Part shown: positions 8,195 to 18,119 of the stretch, piece after piece
Layout of the letters: each line of letters starts with the position of its first letter
Numbering within the stretch: the stretch's first letter is position 1
Assembly: GCA_026314275.1 (NCBI GenBank)
Contig: CP111109.1
Location: 1,860,001 to 1,924,000 of the forward strand
Direction: 5' to 3'
DNA: 64,000 nt
From: JAGOEY01 sp017997515
GTDB lineage: Bacteria > Pseudomonadota > Gammaproteobacteria > Burkholderiales > Burkholderiaceae_C
Position numbers and translations under genes: made by a program
The notes under the pieces: generated by a model
Seen by the model: only the letters and a program-made list of their open reading frames with translations
Database searches by the model: none
Told to the model about the DNA's origin: nothing

Positions 8195-11100
8195 ATGAAC
8201 GCCCCCCTGCCCGAGCACATCCGCAAGGCCCTAGAGACAGTCACGCTCGACGACAAATACAGCCTCGATTACGGCCGCGCCTTCATGAGCGGCGTACAAG
8301 CCCTCGTCAAGCTGCCCATGCTGCAGCGCCTGCGCGACGCGCAACAAGGCAAAAACACGGCGGGTTTCATCAGTGGTTACCGCGGTTCACCGCTCGGCGG
8401 TTACGACCAGGCGCTGTGGAAGGCCAGCAAGTACCTGAAGGCGCAGAACATCGTGTTCCAGCCCGGTGTGAACGAAGAGCTGGCGGCCACCGCGCTCTGG
8501 GGTACGCAGCAGCTCGGCTTCTCGCCCAAAGGTACCAACAAGTTCGACGGTGTGTTTGGTATCTGGTACGGCAAGGGCCCGGGCGTGGACCGCTGCTCCG
8601 ATGTGTTCAAACACGCCAACATGGCGGGCACCACCGAGTTTGGCGGCGTGATTGCCGTGGCGGGTGACGACCACATCAGCAAGAGCAGCACGGCCGCACA
8701 CCAGAGTGACCACATCTTCAAGGCCTGTGGCACACCGGTGTTCTTTCCGACCAACGTGCAGGAGATTCTCGACCTGGGCATCCACGCGTTTGCGATGAGC
8801 CGTTTTTCGGGTGTGTGGTCGGGCATGAAGACGATCCAGGAGATCGTTGAATCCAGCGCCACCGCGATGATCGACCCCGAGCGCGTCAACATCGTCATAC
8901 CCACCGATTTCGAGATGCCGCCCGGCGGTCTGCACATCCGCTGGCCCGACCATGCGCTGGAGCAGGAAGCGCGGCTGATGCATTACAAGTGGTACGCCGC
9001 GCTGGCCTACATCCGCGCCAACAAGCTCAACCACAACGTGATCGAGGGGCCAAACGACCGTTTCGGCATCATGGCCAGCGGCAAGGCCTACAACGACACG
9101 CGCCAGGCGCTGCTCGACCTGGGCCTGGACGACGCCACCTGCCGCCAGCTCGGCATCCGCCTGCACAAGGTGGGTGTGGTGTGGCCGCTGGAAGCGCAGC
9201 TGACACGCGACTTCGCCACCGGCCTGCAAGAGATTCTGGTGGTCGAAGAAAAACGCCAGGTCATCGAATACCAACTCAAGGAAGAGTTGTACAACTGGCG
9301 CGCCGATGTGCGGCCCAACGTGCTGGGCAAGTTCAACGAGATGGAGGGTGACTACTCCGGCGGCGAGTGGGCCATGCCCAACCCGACGGCCAACACCCTG
9401 CTGCGTGCCAACGCAGACCTGAACCCGGCGCTGATCGCCAAGGCCATCGTGAAGCGGCTGAAGAAGCTTGGCATCCTGGACCACGCCGGTGCCGACATGC
9501 GCGCCCGGGTCGATGCGCAAATGGCCATCCTGGAAGCCAAAGAGCGCTCCATGGACGTGTTGCAGGTGGGGGGTGTGGCCGAGGGCCGCCAGCCCTGGTT
9601 TTGCTCCGGCTGCCCGCACAACACCAGCACGGTGGTGCCTGAGGGCTCACGCGCGATGGGGGGTATTGGCTGCCACTTCATGGCCACCTGGATGGACCGC
9701 AGCACCATCGGCTTTACGCAGATGGGTGGCGAGGGTGTGCCATGGGTCGGCCAGCAGCCCTTCACGACCGACCAGCACATCTTTGCGAATTTGGGTGACG
9801 GCACGTACTTCCACAGCGGCCTGCTGGCCATTCGCCAGAGCATTGCGGCGGGCGTGAACATCACTTACAAGATCCTCTACAACGACGCGGTGGCCATGAC
9901 CGGTGGCCAGCAGGTCGGCGAGCGACCCGAAGGCCACTCGGTGCTGCAGATTGCCCAAAGCCTGTTGGCCGAAGGCACGACCAAAGTGGTGATCGTCACC
10001 GACGAGCCCGAGAAGTACCAGGGCGTGAAGGTGGCGGGTGACCCTGAGGTGAAACACCGCGATCTGCTCGACGACATCCAGCGCGAGTTCCGCGAGATCA
10101 AAGGCACCACCGCCATCATTTACGACCAGACCTGCGCCACCGAGAAGCGCCGCCGCCGCAAGCGTGGCACCGCTGTCGACCCGGCCGTGCGGGTGGTCAT
10201 CAACGAGCTGGTGTGTGAAGGCTGCGGCGACTGCAGCGTACAAAGCAACTGCCTGTCGGTCGAGCCGCTGGAAACCGAATTTGGCCGCAAACGCACCATC
10301 AACCAGAGCACCTGCAACAAGGATACGAGTTGCCTGAAAGGTTTCTGCCCGAGTTTTGTCACCGTCGAAGGCGGTGCGCTCAAGAAGAAGGCGAAGAACA
10401 AAGCCAATTCGCCCTTCGAGATGGGAGCGATGCCAGAGCCCACGGTTCCCCAACTCGCCCATGACCAGGTCTGGGGCATCGTCGTCGCCGGTGTCGGCGG
10501 CACGGGTGTCATCACCATTGGACAGCTGCTGGGTATGGCCGCCCACATCGAAGGCAAAGGCATCGTCACACAAGACGCGGCGGGCCTGGCGCAAAAGGGC
10601 GGCGCCACCTGGAGCCATGTGCTGGTGGGTGCGTCGCAGGACGCGATCCGTACCACGCGTGTCGGCACCGCAGCGGCTGACCTGGTGCTGGCGGCCGACC
10701 CGCTGGTGGCAGTTAATGCCGAAACCTTGGCGCGTATGCGTGAAGGGCGCACCCATGTCGCGCTCAACACCCACAGCACGCCCACAGCGGCCTTTGTGCG
10801 CAACGCCAACTGGCAGAACCCGCAGGACGATTGCGCCAATGTGGTGGCACGTGCCGTGGGCCTGCACGGCGTGGGCAGCTTTGACGCTGACGCGGTGGCC
10901 AACGCGCTGATGGGTGACACGCTGTATGCCAACCCGATGCTGCTGGGCTATGCCTGGCAAAAGGGCTGGGTGCCGCTGGACTACGCGTCGTTGATGCGGG
11001 CCATCGAACTCAACAACGTGGCGATCGAGAACAACAAAACCGCGTTTGAATGGGGCCGCCGCGCCGCCCACGACCTGGCCGCCGTACACAAGCTGGTGTT

Positions 11101-11785
11101 ACCCGGCCAGGTGATCGAGTTCAAGAAGCGTGACACGGTCGAGAGCCTGGTCAAGAGCCGTGTGGACTTCCTCACCGGTTACCAGAACGTGGCCTATGCC
11201 GAGCAGTACCGCGCGTTCATCGCGCAGGTGCAAAAGGCCGAAGCCGCCGCTACGGGCAAGACCGCGCTGACCGAAACGGTGGCGCGTTACCTGTTCAAAC
11301 TCATGGCATACAAGGACGAGTACGAAGTGGCGCGGCTGCACACCGACACCACCTTCCTCGACCGGGTGAACGGCATGTTTGAAGGCGACTTCAAACTCCA
11401 CTACCACCTCGCCCCGCCGATCATTGCCAAGAAGAACAGCAAGGGCCAGTTGCAGAAGCAAAAGTTCGGCCCCGGCATGCTGACCGGCTTCAAGATGCTT
11501 GCCAAACTCAAAGGCCTGCGCGGCACCGCGCTCGACATCTTTGGCCGCACCGAGGAGCGCAAGACCGAGCGTGCGCTGATCGGTGAGTACCGCGCCAGCA
11601 TCGAGGAAGTGATCGGCAGCCTGACCGCTGCCAACCACGCCACCGCGCTGGAGATTGCCAGCCTGCCCGAGCAGATCCGGGGCTACGGCCATGTGAAGGA
11701 ACGCAACCTGGCGGCGGCGCGGGTGCGCTGGGCTGAGCTGCTGGCCAAGTGGCGCGACCCGCTGGCGGCGCGCCAGGCTGCATAA
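8195..11785 (+). CDS. Indolepyruvate ferredoxin oxidoreductase, fused alpha and beta subunits
   Basis: A 1,196-aa fusion of IorA and IorB that oxidatively decarboxylates aryl (and probably branched-chain) 2-oxo acids to acyl-CoA in the cytoplasm. The start at 8195 has AGGAG 9 nt upstream; the frame is open to 8108. The thiamine diphosphate site is visible in LGDGTYFHSG...YKILYNDAVAMTGGQ. A cysteine-rich 4Fe-4S segment near 675-730 reads CEGCGDC...C, then CNKDTSCLKGFC. The gamma-type domain begins at GVGGTGVITIGQLLGMAA. Length and domain order match the large proteobacterial fusions. The divergent Lrp regulator suggests control by amino acids. Amino-acid (Phe/Tyr/Trp) degradation is likely; the exact substrate is not proven. 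Confidence 0.9.
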   Translation: MNAPLPEHIRKALETVTLDDKYSLDYGRAFMSGVQALVKLPMLQRLRDAQQGKNTAGFISGYRGSPLGGYDQALWKASKYLKAQNIVFQPGVNEELAATALWGTQQLGFSPKGTNKFDGVFGIWYGKGPGVDRCSDVFKHANMAGTTEFGGVIAVAGDDHISKSSTAAHQSDHIFKACGTPVFFPTNVQEILDLGIHAFAMSRFSGVWSGMKTIQEIVESSATAMIDPERVNIVIPTDFEMPPGGLHIRWPDHALEQEARLMHYKWYAALAYIRANKLNHNVIEGPNDRFGIMASGKAYNDTRQALLDLGLDDATCRQLGIRLHKVGVVWPLEAQLTRDFATGLQEILVVEEKRQVIEYQLKEELYNWRADVRPNVLGKFNEMEGDYSGGEWAMPNPTANTLLRANADLNPALIAKAIVKRLKKLGILDHAGADMRARVDAQMAILEAKERSMDVLQVGGVAEGRQPWFCSGCPHNTSTVVPEGSRAMGGIGCHFMATWMDRSTIGFTQMGGEGVPWVGQQPFTTDQHIFANLGDGTYFHSGLLAIRQSIAAGVNITYKILYNDAVAMTGGQQVGERPEGHSVLQIAQSLLAEGTTKVVIVTDEPEKYQGVKVAGDPEVKHRDLLDDIQREFREIKGTTAIIYDQTCATEKRRRRKRGTAVDPAVRVVINELVCEGCGDCSVQSNCLSVEPLETEFGRKRTINQSTCNKDTSCLKGFCPSFVTVEGGALKKKAKNKANSPFEMGAMPEPTVPQLAHDQVWGIVVAGVGGTGVITIGQLLGMAAHIEGKGIVTQDAAGLAQKGGATWSHVLVGASQDAIRTTRVGTAAADLVLAADPLVAVNAETLARMREGRTHVALNTHSTPTAAFVRNANWQNPQDDCANVVARAVGLHGVGSFDADAVANALMGDTLYANPMLLGYAWQKGWVPLDYASLMRAIELNNVAIENNKTAFEWGRRAAHDLAAVHKLVLPGQVIEFKKRDTVESLVKSRVDFLTGYQNVAYAEQYRAFIAQVQKAEAAATGKTALTETVARYLFKLMAYKDEYEVARLHTDTTFLDRVNGMFEGDFKLHYHLAPPIIAKKNSKGQLQKQKFGPGMLTGFKMLAKLKGLRGTALDIFGRTEERKTERALIGEYRASIEEVIGSLTAANHATALEIASLPEQIRGYGHVKERNLAAARVRWAELLAKWRDPLAARQAA

Positions 11786-11837
11786 AGCGGCTTTGGAGCG
11801 CGAACACGCTCTTGCGGCGTGGAAGGCTAAATTTCAA

Positions 11838-11895
11838 GCAAAAATAGCCTCTAGCGCCCGACTGACGTGCGCCAGTAGCTACTTGTTTTGTAGCA
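11838..11895. repeat. Family B short hairpin repeat, intergenic copy
   Basis: An AT-containing ~60-bp unit with the signature AAATAGCCTCTAGCGCCCG, then TGCGCCAGTAGCTA and ending TTTTGTAGC. It matches other copies at 29121, 38748 and 59627. It lies in the 273-nt gap between the iorAB fusion and yajC. The rest of that gap shows no gene; a weak -10-like TACAAT is at 11972-11977. Confidence 0.65.
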
Positions 11896-12058
11896 TTTGA
11901 TGGTGTGTCTGCAGTGAAAACACCCCGCGAAGTGCTGGGTTTAGAGCCTCAATGCCCCAGGCTCTGCCGCATACAATGCCGGGTTGCCTGCTGCACAGGC
12001 GCCATGGTGCCCGCGCAGCAGCTTTTGTGTGTCCTACTGTTTTGTTGTGGAGTCCACC

Positions 12059-12391
12059 GTGTTTATTTCTTCTGCGATTGCCCAAACCGCACCAGCCGCT
12101 GCCGGCGGCGGCGACATGATGTCTTCCCTCACCAGCATGCTGCCCTTGGTGCTGATGTTTGTGGTGCTGTATTTCGTGATGATCCGCCCCCAGATGAAGC
12201 GCCAGAAAGAGCACCGCGCCATGATCGACGCCATTGCCAAGGGTGACGAAGTCGCCACGGCCGGTGGCCTGCTGGGCAAGATCACCAAGCTGAGTGACGG
12301 TTACCTGACGATGGAAGTTGCGTCCGGCGTGGAAGTGCAACTGCAACGCAGCGCTGTGGTGCAGGTTCTGCCCAAGGGCACGATCAAGTAA
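12059..12391 (+). CDS. yajC: Preprotein translocase accessory subunit YajC
   Basis: A 110-aa inner-membrane protein of the SecDF-YajC complex, which helps proton-driven protein export through SecYEG. One transmembrane helix (about 23-44, LPLVLMFVVLYFVMI) is followed by the family signature RPQMKRQKEH and a soluble domain (GDEVATAGGLLGKI). I place the start at GTG 12059, preceded by GTGGAG; the frame is open further upstream, but those residues do not look like YajC. secD and secF follow on the same strand, as usual. Confidence 0.92.
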   Translation: MFISSAIAQTAPAAAGGGDMMSSLTSMLPLVLMFVVLYFVMIRPQMKRQKEHRAMIDAIAKGDEVATAGGLLGKITKLSDGYLTMEVASGVEVQLQRSAVVQVLPKGTIK

Positions 12392-12556
12392 TTCGGTCCC
12401 GTATCGGCGCACCACGCCGGTCCTGCTGCTTCCCCGCTGTGCCAGGCAGGCGGGAAAGGTGGTGGGGTCTGCGACAGAGGTGGCCAACGCTGAACGTGGC
12501 ATTTGCCAGCCGGGGCCTGCGGGCTTGGCCGATTGTCCAGAAATGGAAGTGAGAAC

Positions 12557-14440
12557 ATGAACCGTTACCCGGTCTGGAAGTACGCGATCATGCTGATCGT
12601 GCTGTTGGTGGCAATGGTCTTCACCCTGCCCAACTTCTTTGGTGAAGCGCCTGCTGTGCAGGTGTCGTCCGCCAAAGCCACTGTCAAGCTGGACGCTGCC
12701 GTGCAGCAGCGGGTGGAAGAGGCCCTCAAGGCCGCAGGTGTGGCGCCGGATGCCATCAGTTTCGAGGGCGGCTCCATCAAGGTGCGGCTGGACTCGACCG
12801 ACAACCAGCTCAAGGCGCGGGATGCCATCCAGCGCGCGCTGGTGCCTGATGCCGCCGACCCCTACTACATCGTTGCACTCAACCTGTTGTCGCGTTCACC
12901 CACCTGGCTGGGCAATCTGGGCGCGCAGCCCATGTACCTCGGGCTGGACTTGCGCGGTGGTGTTCACTTCATGCTGCAAGTGGACATGGCCGGAGCCCTG
13001 ACCAAACGCGCCGAGTCGCTCAGCGGTGACCTGCGTCTGGCCCTGCGCGACAAAAACGTGCGCCATGCGGGCATCAGCCGCGACGGCCAGACCATCCAGG
13101 TCAAGGCCGGCGATGAACAGACTGCGCGCGCCATCCAGAATGTGCTGACCGACCAGTTTCCGGACTTGGTCGTCACCACGGCACCCGATGGCGCTGAAGT
13201 GCGCCTCACCGCCACGATCAAGCCCGAAGCCGCGCGCCGTGTGCAAGACCAGGCGCTGAAGCAGAACATCACCACGCTGCACAACCGGATCAACGAGCTG
13301 GGTGTGTCGGAGCCCGTGATCCAGCAGCAGGGGATTGACCGCATCGTGGTGCAGTTGCCTGGTGTGCAGGACACCGCCAAGGCCAAGGACATCCTGGGCC
13401 GCACCGCCACACTCGAAGTGCGGCTGGTGGACGAAAGCGCGGAAGCCCGCGCTGCCGAGGCCGGCCGTGGCCCTGTGCCGTTTGGATCCGAACGGTTCCC
13501 TGACCGCACGGGCCAGTCCGTCATCGTCAAGAAGCAGGTGGTGCTGACGGGTGAAAACCTGACCGATGCCCAGCCTGGTTTTGACAGCCAGACGCAGGAG
13601 CCCACCGTCAACCTGACGCTGGACGCCAAGGGTGCGCGCATTTTCCGTGACGTGACACGTGAAAACGTCAACAAACGTATGGCCATTATCCTGTTCGAAA
13701 AGGGCAAGGGTGAAGTGGTGACGGCACCGGTGATCCGCGCTGAAATTGGTGGTGGCCGGGTGCAGATTTCAGGTGCGATGACAACTGCCGAGGCCAACGA
13801 CACATCGCTGCTGCTGCGCGCCGGTTCGCTGGCCGCCCCGATGGAAATCATCGAAGAAAGCACCATCGGCCCTACGCTGGGTGCGGAGAACATCACCAAG
13901 GGCTTCCACAGCGTGATGTGGGGCTTTGTGGTGATCGTGATCTTCATGTGCCTCTACTACGGCATGTTTGGCGTGTTTTCGAGTATTGCGCTGGCCGTCA
14001 ACCTGCTGATGCTGGTGGCGATCCTGTCCATGCTGCAGGCCACACTGACTTTGCCGGGTATCGCCGCCATGGCATTGGCGCTGGGTATGGCCATTGACTC
14101 CAATGTGCTGGTGAATGAACGGATCCGCGAAGAACTGCGCGGGGGTGCTTCACCCCAGGCTGCCATTCACACGGGTTATGAACGTGCCTGGGCCACCATC
14201 CTGGACTCCAACATCACGACCTTGATTGCAGGTGTGGCCCTGCTGGCATTTGGCTCCGGCCCGGTGCGTGGTTTTGCCGTGGTGCACACCATCGGTATTC
14301 TGACGTCGATGTTCTCCGCCGTGTTCTTCTCGCGCGGCATGGTGAACCTCTGGTACGGACGGAAGAAAAAGCTCAAAACGCTCTCGATCGGGACGGTATG
14401 GCGCCCTGATGCCGACAGCACAGTGGCAAAAGCGGATTAA
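12557..14440 (+). CDS. secD: Protein translocase subunit SecD
   Basis: A 627-aa inner-membrane protein that with SecF uses the proton gradient to pull proteins across the membrane. The first transmembrane helix is at 8-28, then a large periplasmic P1 region with the motif LGLDLRGGVHFMLQVD. The C-terminal half has five further helices and the conserved GIAAMALALGMAIDSNVLVNERIREE. The start at 12557 (MNRYPVWKY) is the canonical SecD start, although the frame is open 18 codons upstream. It follows yajC by about 165 nt of featureless sequence and precedes secF. Confidence 0.95.
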   Translation: MNRYPVWKYAIMLIVLLVAMVFTLPNFFGEAPAVQVSSAKATVKLDAAVQQRVEEALKAAGVAPDAISFEGGSIKVRLDSTDNQLKARDAIQRALVPDAADPYYIVALNLLSRSPTWLGNLGAQPMYLGLDLRGGVHFMLQVDMAGALTKRAESLSGDLRLALRDKNVRHAGISRDGQTIQVKAGDEQTARAIQNVLTDQFPDLVVTTAPDGAEVRLTATIKPEAARRVQDQALKQNITTLHNRINELGVSEPVIQQQGIDRIVVQLPGVQDTAKAKDILGRTATLEVRLVDESAEARAAEAGRGPVPFGSERFPDRTGQSVIVKKQVVLTGENLTDAQPGFDSQTQEPTVNLTLDAKGARIFRDVTRENVNKRMAIILFEKGKGEVVTAPVIRAEIGGGRVQISGAMTTAEANDTSLLLRAGSLAAPMEIIEESTIGPTLGAENITKGFHSVMWGFVVIVIFMCLYYGMFGVFSSIALAVNLLMLVAILSMLQATLTLPGIAAMALALGMAIDSNVLVNERIREELRGGASPQAAIHTGYERAWATILDSNITTLIAGVALLAFGSGPVRGFAVVHTIGILTSMFSAVFFSRGMVNLWYGRKKKLKTLSIGTVWRPDADSTVAKAD

Positions 14441-14529
14441 ACAGGGCAGACTTGTGCCCAGCATGGACTTGCTGCTGATGTGCCGCCCGGTGGGTGGGCA
14501 GGGCAGCAAGGCCTGAAGGAAATAGAAGC

Positions 14530-15486
14530 ATGGAATTTTTCAAGATCCGCAAAGACATTCCGTTCATGAAGCACGCGTTGATCTTCAACGCGATTTCCTT
14601 CGTGACGTTTGCCTTGGCTGTGTTCTTCCTGTTCTCGCGGGGTTTGCACCTGTCGGTCGAGTTCACGGGCGGCACCGTGATGCAGGTGAGTTATTCGCAG
14701 GCTGCAGACCTGGAGAAAATCCGCACCAAGGTGACGGACATGGGGTTCCAGGACGTGCAAGTGCAGAACTTCGGCAATTCGCGCGATGTGATGATCCGCT
14801 TGCCGGCCCAAAAGGGTGTGAGTTCTGCCCAGCAGAGTGACAAGGTGATGGTGGCCCTCAAGGCCGCAGACCCTGAAGTGCAGCTGCGCCGCACGGAGTT
14901 TGTGGGGCCGCAGGTCGGGGAGGAGCTGGCCGCAGACGGGATCAAGGCGCTGGCCATGGTGGTCGTGGGCATCATGATCTACCTCGCCATCCGGTTCGAG
15001 TGGAAGTATGCGGTGGCGGCCATTTTGGCCAACCTGCACGACATCGTCATCATCCTGGGCTTTTTTGCGTTCTTCCAGTGGGAGTTCTCGCTGGCGGTGC
15101 TGGCCGCCGTGCTGGCCGTGCTGGGGTATTCGGTGAACGAGTCGGTCGTGATTTTTGACCGGATTCGCGAGAACTTCCGCCGTTACCGCAAGATGAACAC
15201 AGTGCAGGTCATCGACAACGCCATCACGTCCACGATCAGCCGGACCATCATCACCCACGGGTCGACCCAGATCATGGTGCTGTCCATGCTGCTGTTTGGG
15301 GGCCAGACGCTGCATTACTTTGCCATGGCGCTGACCATCGGTATCTTGTTCGGTATCTACTCGTCCGTGTTTGTGGCCGCCGCCATTGCGATGTGGCTGG
15401 GCATCAAGCGTGAAGACCTGGTCAAGACACCGGCCGCCAAAAAAGAAGGTGACCCGGCCGACCCCAACGCTGGCGCTTCGGTCTAA
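14530..15486 (+). CDS. secF: Protein translocase subunit SecF
   Basis: A 318-aa partner of SecD. It opens with MEFFKIRKDIPFMKHA and a first helix, then a periplasmic region with FTGGTVMQVSY. Five C-terminal helices carry the SecF signature AVLGYSVNESVVIFDRIREN and the following TISRTIITHGST. An AAGGA ribosome site precedes the ATG. Only 89 nt separate it from secD, so the two are surely co-transcribed. Length and order are standard for the family. Confidence 0.95.
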   Translation: MEFFKIRKDIPFMKHALIFNAISFVTFALAVFFLFSRGLHLSVEFTGGTVMQVSYSQAADLEKIRTKVTDMGFQDVQVQNFGNSRDVMIRLPAQKGVSSAQQSDKVMVALKAADPEVQLRRTEFVGPQVGEELAADGIKALAMVVVGIMIYLAIRFEWKYAVAAILANLHDIVIILGFFAFFQWEFSLAVLAAVLAVLGYSVNESVVIFDRIRENFRRYRKMNTVQVIDNAITSTISRTIITHGSTQIMVLSMLLFGGQTLHYFAMALTIGILFGIYSSVFVAAAIAMWLGIKREDLVKTPAAKKEGDPADPNAGASV

Positions 15487-15495
15487 CGGGCCTCT

Positions 15496-17873
15496 GTGCA
15501 AGGTATGGCATCCACGCAGCCCCCCCATTCGGTGCAACTGGCCCAGCAGGTCCGTGAGCGCCTTGCGGGGGATGCTGTGCAAAGCCTGGGCGCTGTGTCC
15601 ACTGCCATCCAGGAGGCGTTCACGGCCCTCATGAACCAGACCGCCACCGCCCGTGAAATGCAGGCCCGGCGTGATCTGTGGACGATGTTCCAGAAACGCC
15701 AGTCTGCGTGGGTCGCTGGTACGTCTCAGGCTTGGGTGGATGCCGCCCGGCAGTCCGCCAGCAGCGCTGTCAAAGTGCGCCCGGCCACACTCAGCCTGGA
15801 ACTGCTGGGTGACGAGGTGGTCGAGAACAAGATCATTGCATCCCGTATGGCGCTGCCCGTGATCGAGCGCGTCAGTGCCGGGTTTGACGATTTGCGCCTG
15901 CGGGTGCAGCAGCTGGAAGGCGGGCGCGAACTGCCCTCTAGCGACATGCTGCGGCCTGAGGTGCTGGTCCAGATGCTGGTCGACCAGTGGGTGTTTGCCG
16001 GACTCGACCGTGTGGGCCTGCTCCAGGTGGCTGACACCCTGCAGAACACCCTGTCCGAACAGCTGCTGGGCGCGTACGGCAAAGCCAATACATTTCTGGT
16101 GGCACAAGGGGTGGTGCCCCATATTGACCTCCGGGCGCGTGTCAAACGTGCGGCAGAGTCCCCCACAGGTGCTGCCCCCCTTCTGCCAGCGCACACGACG
16201 GCCGGAGCACGCGCAGTGGCCCGGTGTCGTTCGGCGGGTCTGGCAGCCAGGGGTATCCGAGCCGACACGGGTCGCCCAGTGCCCATGGCGCATCCAGCCC
16301 GGCGCAGCCGTACGACCAGGGGTCTTATGCCAATACACCCGGCCATGGCGGCGGTTTCGCGGCCACACCCCTCGGGCGTGCCCGGGCGCGGGCCCAGGGC
16401 ATCATGGGCCAGCTCAAACGTTTGCTGGTGTCGCAGGTGTCCGAGTTTGCCCACACCGAGGCGCAGCCGGTGTCTCCGGCGCTGCTGCAGGCCGTGGCAC
16501 CCCGCGTCGCAGTGGCGCCGATGGGCAGCGGGGCAGGCCAGTTTGGCGTCACGCTGATGGAAGATTACAGCCCGGCGGGGCTGGTGCTGGTGTCGCAGGA
16601 AGTGCGCAACCGCTCCACAGAACTCAAACAGAAAGCGTCCACCGACGGTGAAAAAGCCACCATTGAAGTGGTGGGCCTGATGTTCCAGAGCATCCTGACC
16701 GAAGAGCGGATTCCGCCCAACGTGCGGGTGTGGTTTTCGCGCCTGCAGGTGCCTGTGCTGCGCGTGGCCTTGGCAGAGCCCGAATTCCTGAGCACCCTGA
16801 ACCACCCCGCCCGTATGCTGATCGACCGCATGGGCTCGTGTGTGCTCGGGTTCGACTCCAGCGCCATCTCCGGCTCTGCCATGGAGGCCGAGATCCGGCG
16901 TGTGGTGCAGGTGATCGAGCAGTACCCCGAGACCGGTCGCCGTGTGTTCCAGCTGGTGCTGGCCGAGTTCGAGAAGTTTCTCGCCACATTCCTCACCGCG
17001 AAGAAATCCACATCGCGCGCCGTCAGTGTGGCGCAGCAGATCGAGCAGAAGGAAACCCTGGCCATCCAGTACACGATCGAGTTGCGCACCCTGCTGACCG
17101 ACATGCCGATGCGGGAAGAAATCCGCACCTTCCTCTTCAAGGTGTGGGCGGAAGTGCTGGCGGTGGCCGATCTGCGGGATGGCCCCCAGGACCCCCTGAC
17201 ACTGGCGCTGAAGAAAACCGCGTCCGACCTGGTTTGGTCCGCCAGCGCCAAGCCCAACCGGGCCGACCGCACCAAGGTGATCCAGAACCTGCCCGTGCTG
17301 CTGCAGCGCCTGCGCCAGGGGCTGACGTTGCTGGGGGTCGCCGGTCCCGTGCAGGACGTGCACATCAAGGTCATCAGCGACACCCTCGCGGATGCCTTCC
17401 TGTCCAAGACCGAAGCCATTCCGCAGGCGCAGGTGGATGCCATGGCCCAGCGCCTGGCCAGCCTGGAAGAGTTTGTGCTGGACGAGTCCATGGGCGACTT
17501 GCCGCTGGACCCGGGCAGCATCGAGATGATGCTGGGCATGGACGCATCTTCGATCACCGTGGTCACCGATGGCGACGCCCAGCCGTCCGCCGACATGCTG
17601 GCCTGGGCGCATGAAATGCAGACCGGTGACTGGTTCACGCTCGACCACAACGGCACCATCAAACAGGTGCAATTTGCCTGGCGCAGCAACCGCAAACAGC
17701 TGTTCCTGTTTGCCGCTTTGGACGGCAGCAGTTTCCTCATCCAGGCGCGCAGGCTGGCGGTGTACCTGCAGGCCGGCCTGATGAAGCCGCACGAAGAAGA
17801 AGCCCTGACCCAGCGCGCCACCCGCGAAGCCCTGGTCAAGCTCGACGCCAACCCCGAGCGTTTGTTGAATTAG
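15496..17873 (+). pseudogene. DUF1631-family protein gene interrupted by a frameshift
   Basis: Two overlapping reading frames together encode one DUF1631-type protein of roughly 790 aa. The first frame (from GTG 15496 or ATG 15505) covers the N-terminal part up to about 16180. The second frame carries the rest, from a Ser/Gly/Pro-rich linker to LVKLDANPERLLN at 17873. The frames join at the run CCCCCC (16175-16180), where one extra C would restore a single ORF. Codon use is normal on both sides, so the loss is recent, a sequencing error, or a slippage site. The family is large and helical with no assigned reaction; its C terminus resembles a PilZ-like fold. It starts 9 nt after secF. Confidence 0.75.
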
Positions 17874-17876
17874 GCT

Positions 17877-17974
17877 CACCCCCAGGCTTCGCGGACTGCG
17901 TTCCGCTGCGCCAACCCCCTTGCAGGGGGCGATACCAGCGGCCTGGCAGAGCCAGTTCCGCGGTATCTCTGGAA
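17877..17974 (+). repeat. Family A three-hairpin repeat, copy 2
   Basis: It begins CACCCCCAGGCTTCGCGGA 3 nt after the DUF1631 stop codon, in the same orientation. The first stem is GCGGA/TCCGC, the second CCCCCTTGCAGGGGG, and the large hairpin (17931-17967) has arms GATACC/GGTATC and CTGGC/GCCAG around AGA. A separate short GC stem (CCTCT GGG AGAGG) lies near 18013-18027. Confidence 0.9.
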
Positions 17975-18051
17975 TGGGATGCGCCCTCTGCATGCGGCGT
18001 GTCTTTCTCCCTCCCTCTGGGAGAGGGTTGGGGCGAGGATAGTTTCTTGAC

Positions 18052-18116
18052 TATCTATTCATGAAAATACCATAGTGAACGTGTAGCGTGCGCTAGAGCT
18101 GGATAATATCTATTCA
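18052..18116 (+). promoter_or_regulatory. Direct repeats TATCTATTCA before the hipA-like gene
   Basis: The 10-mer TATCTATTCA occurs at 18052-18061 and 18107-18116, 55 bp apart and immediately before the start codon at 18120. An inverted repeat GATAGT/ACTATC overlaps the first copy, and a -10-like GATAAT sits at 18102-18107. Because the gene carries its own helix-turn-helix, these could be autoregulatory operator sites. This is inference. Confidence 0.45.
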
Positions 18117-18119
18117 CCC

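Noticed and set aside
9647..11089. Minus-strand 480-codon ORF opposite the oxidoreductase
   Set aside because: Antisense shadow of the IorB region; Gly/His/Val-rich with no recognisable domain.
16150..16230. Programmed -1 frameshifting in the DUF1631 gene
   Set aside because: The C run allows slippage of one tRNA only, no clear X-XXY-YYZ heptamer in frame and no downstream pseudoknot is evident; a simple indel is the easier reading.
14437..17993. Long minus-strand ORFs opposite secF and the DUF1631 gene
   Set aside because: Arg/Pro/His-rich shadows without ribosome sites, overlapping confident genes on the other strand.
18004..18036. CTCCCTCTGGGAGAGGGTTGGGG stem as a further repeat family
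   Set aside because: A single copy in the window; such GC-rich stems are widespread and I could not define a family from one example.
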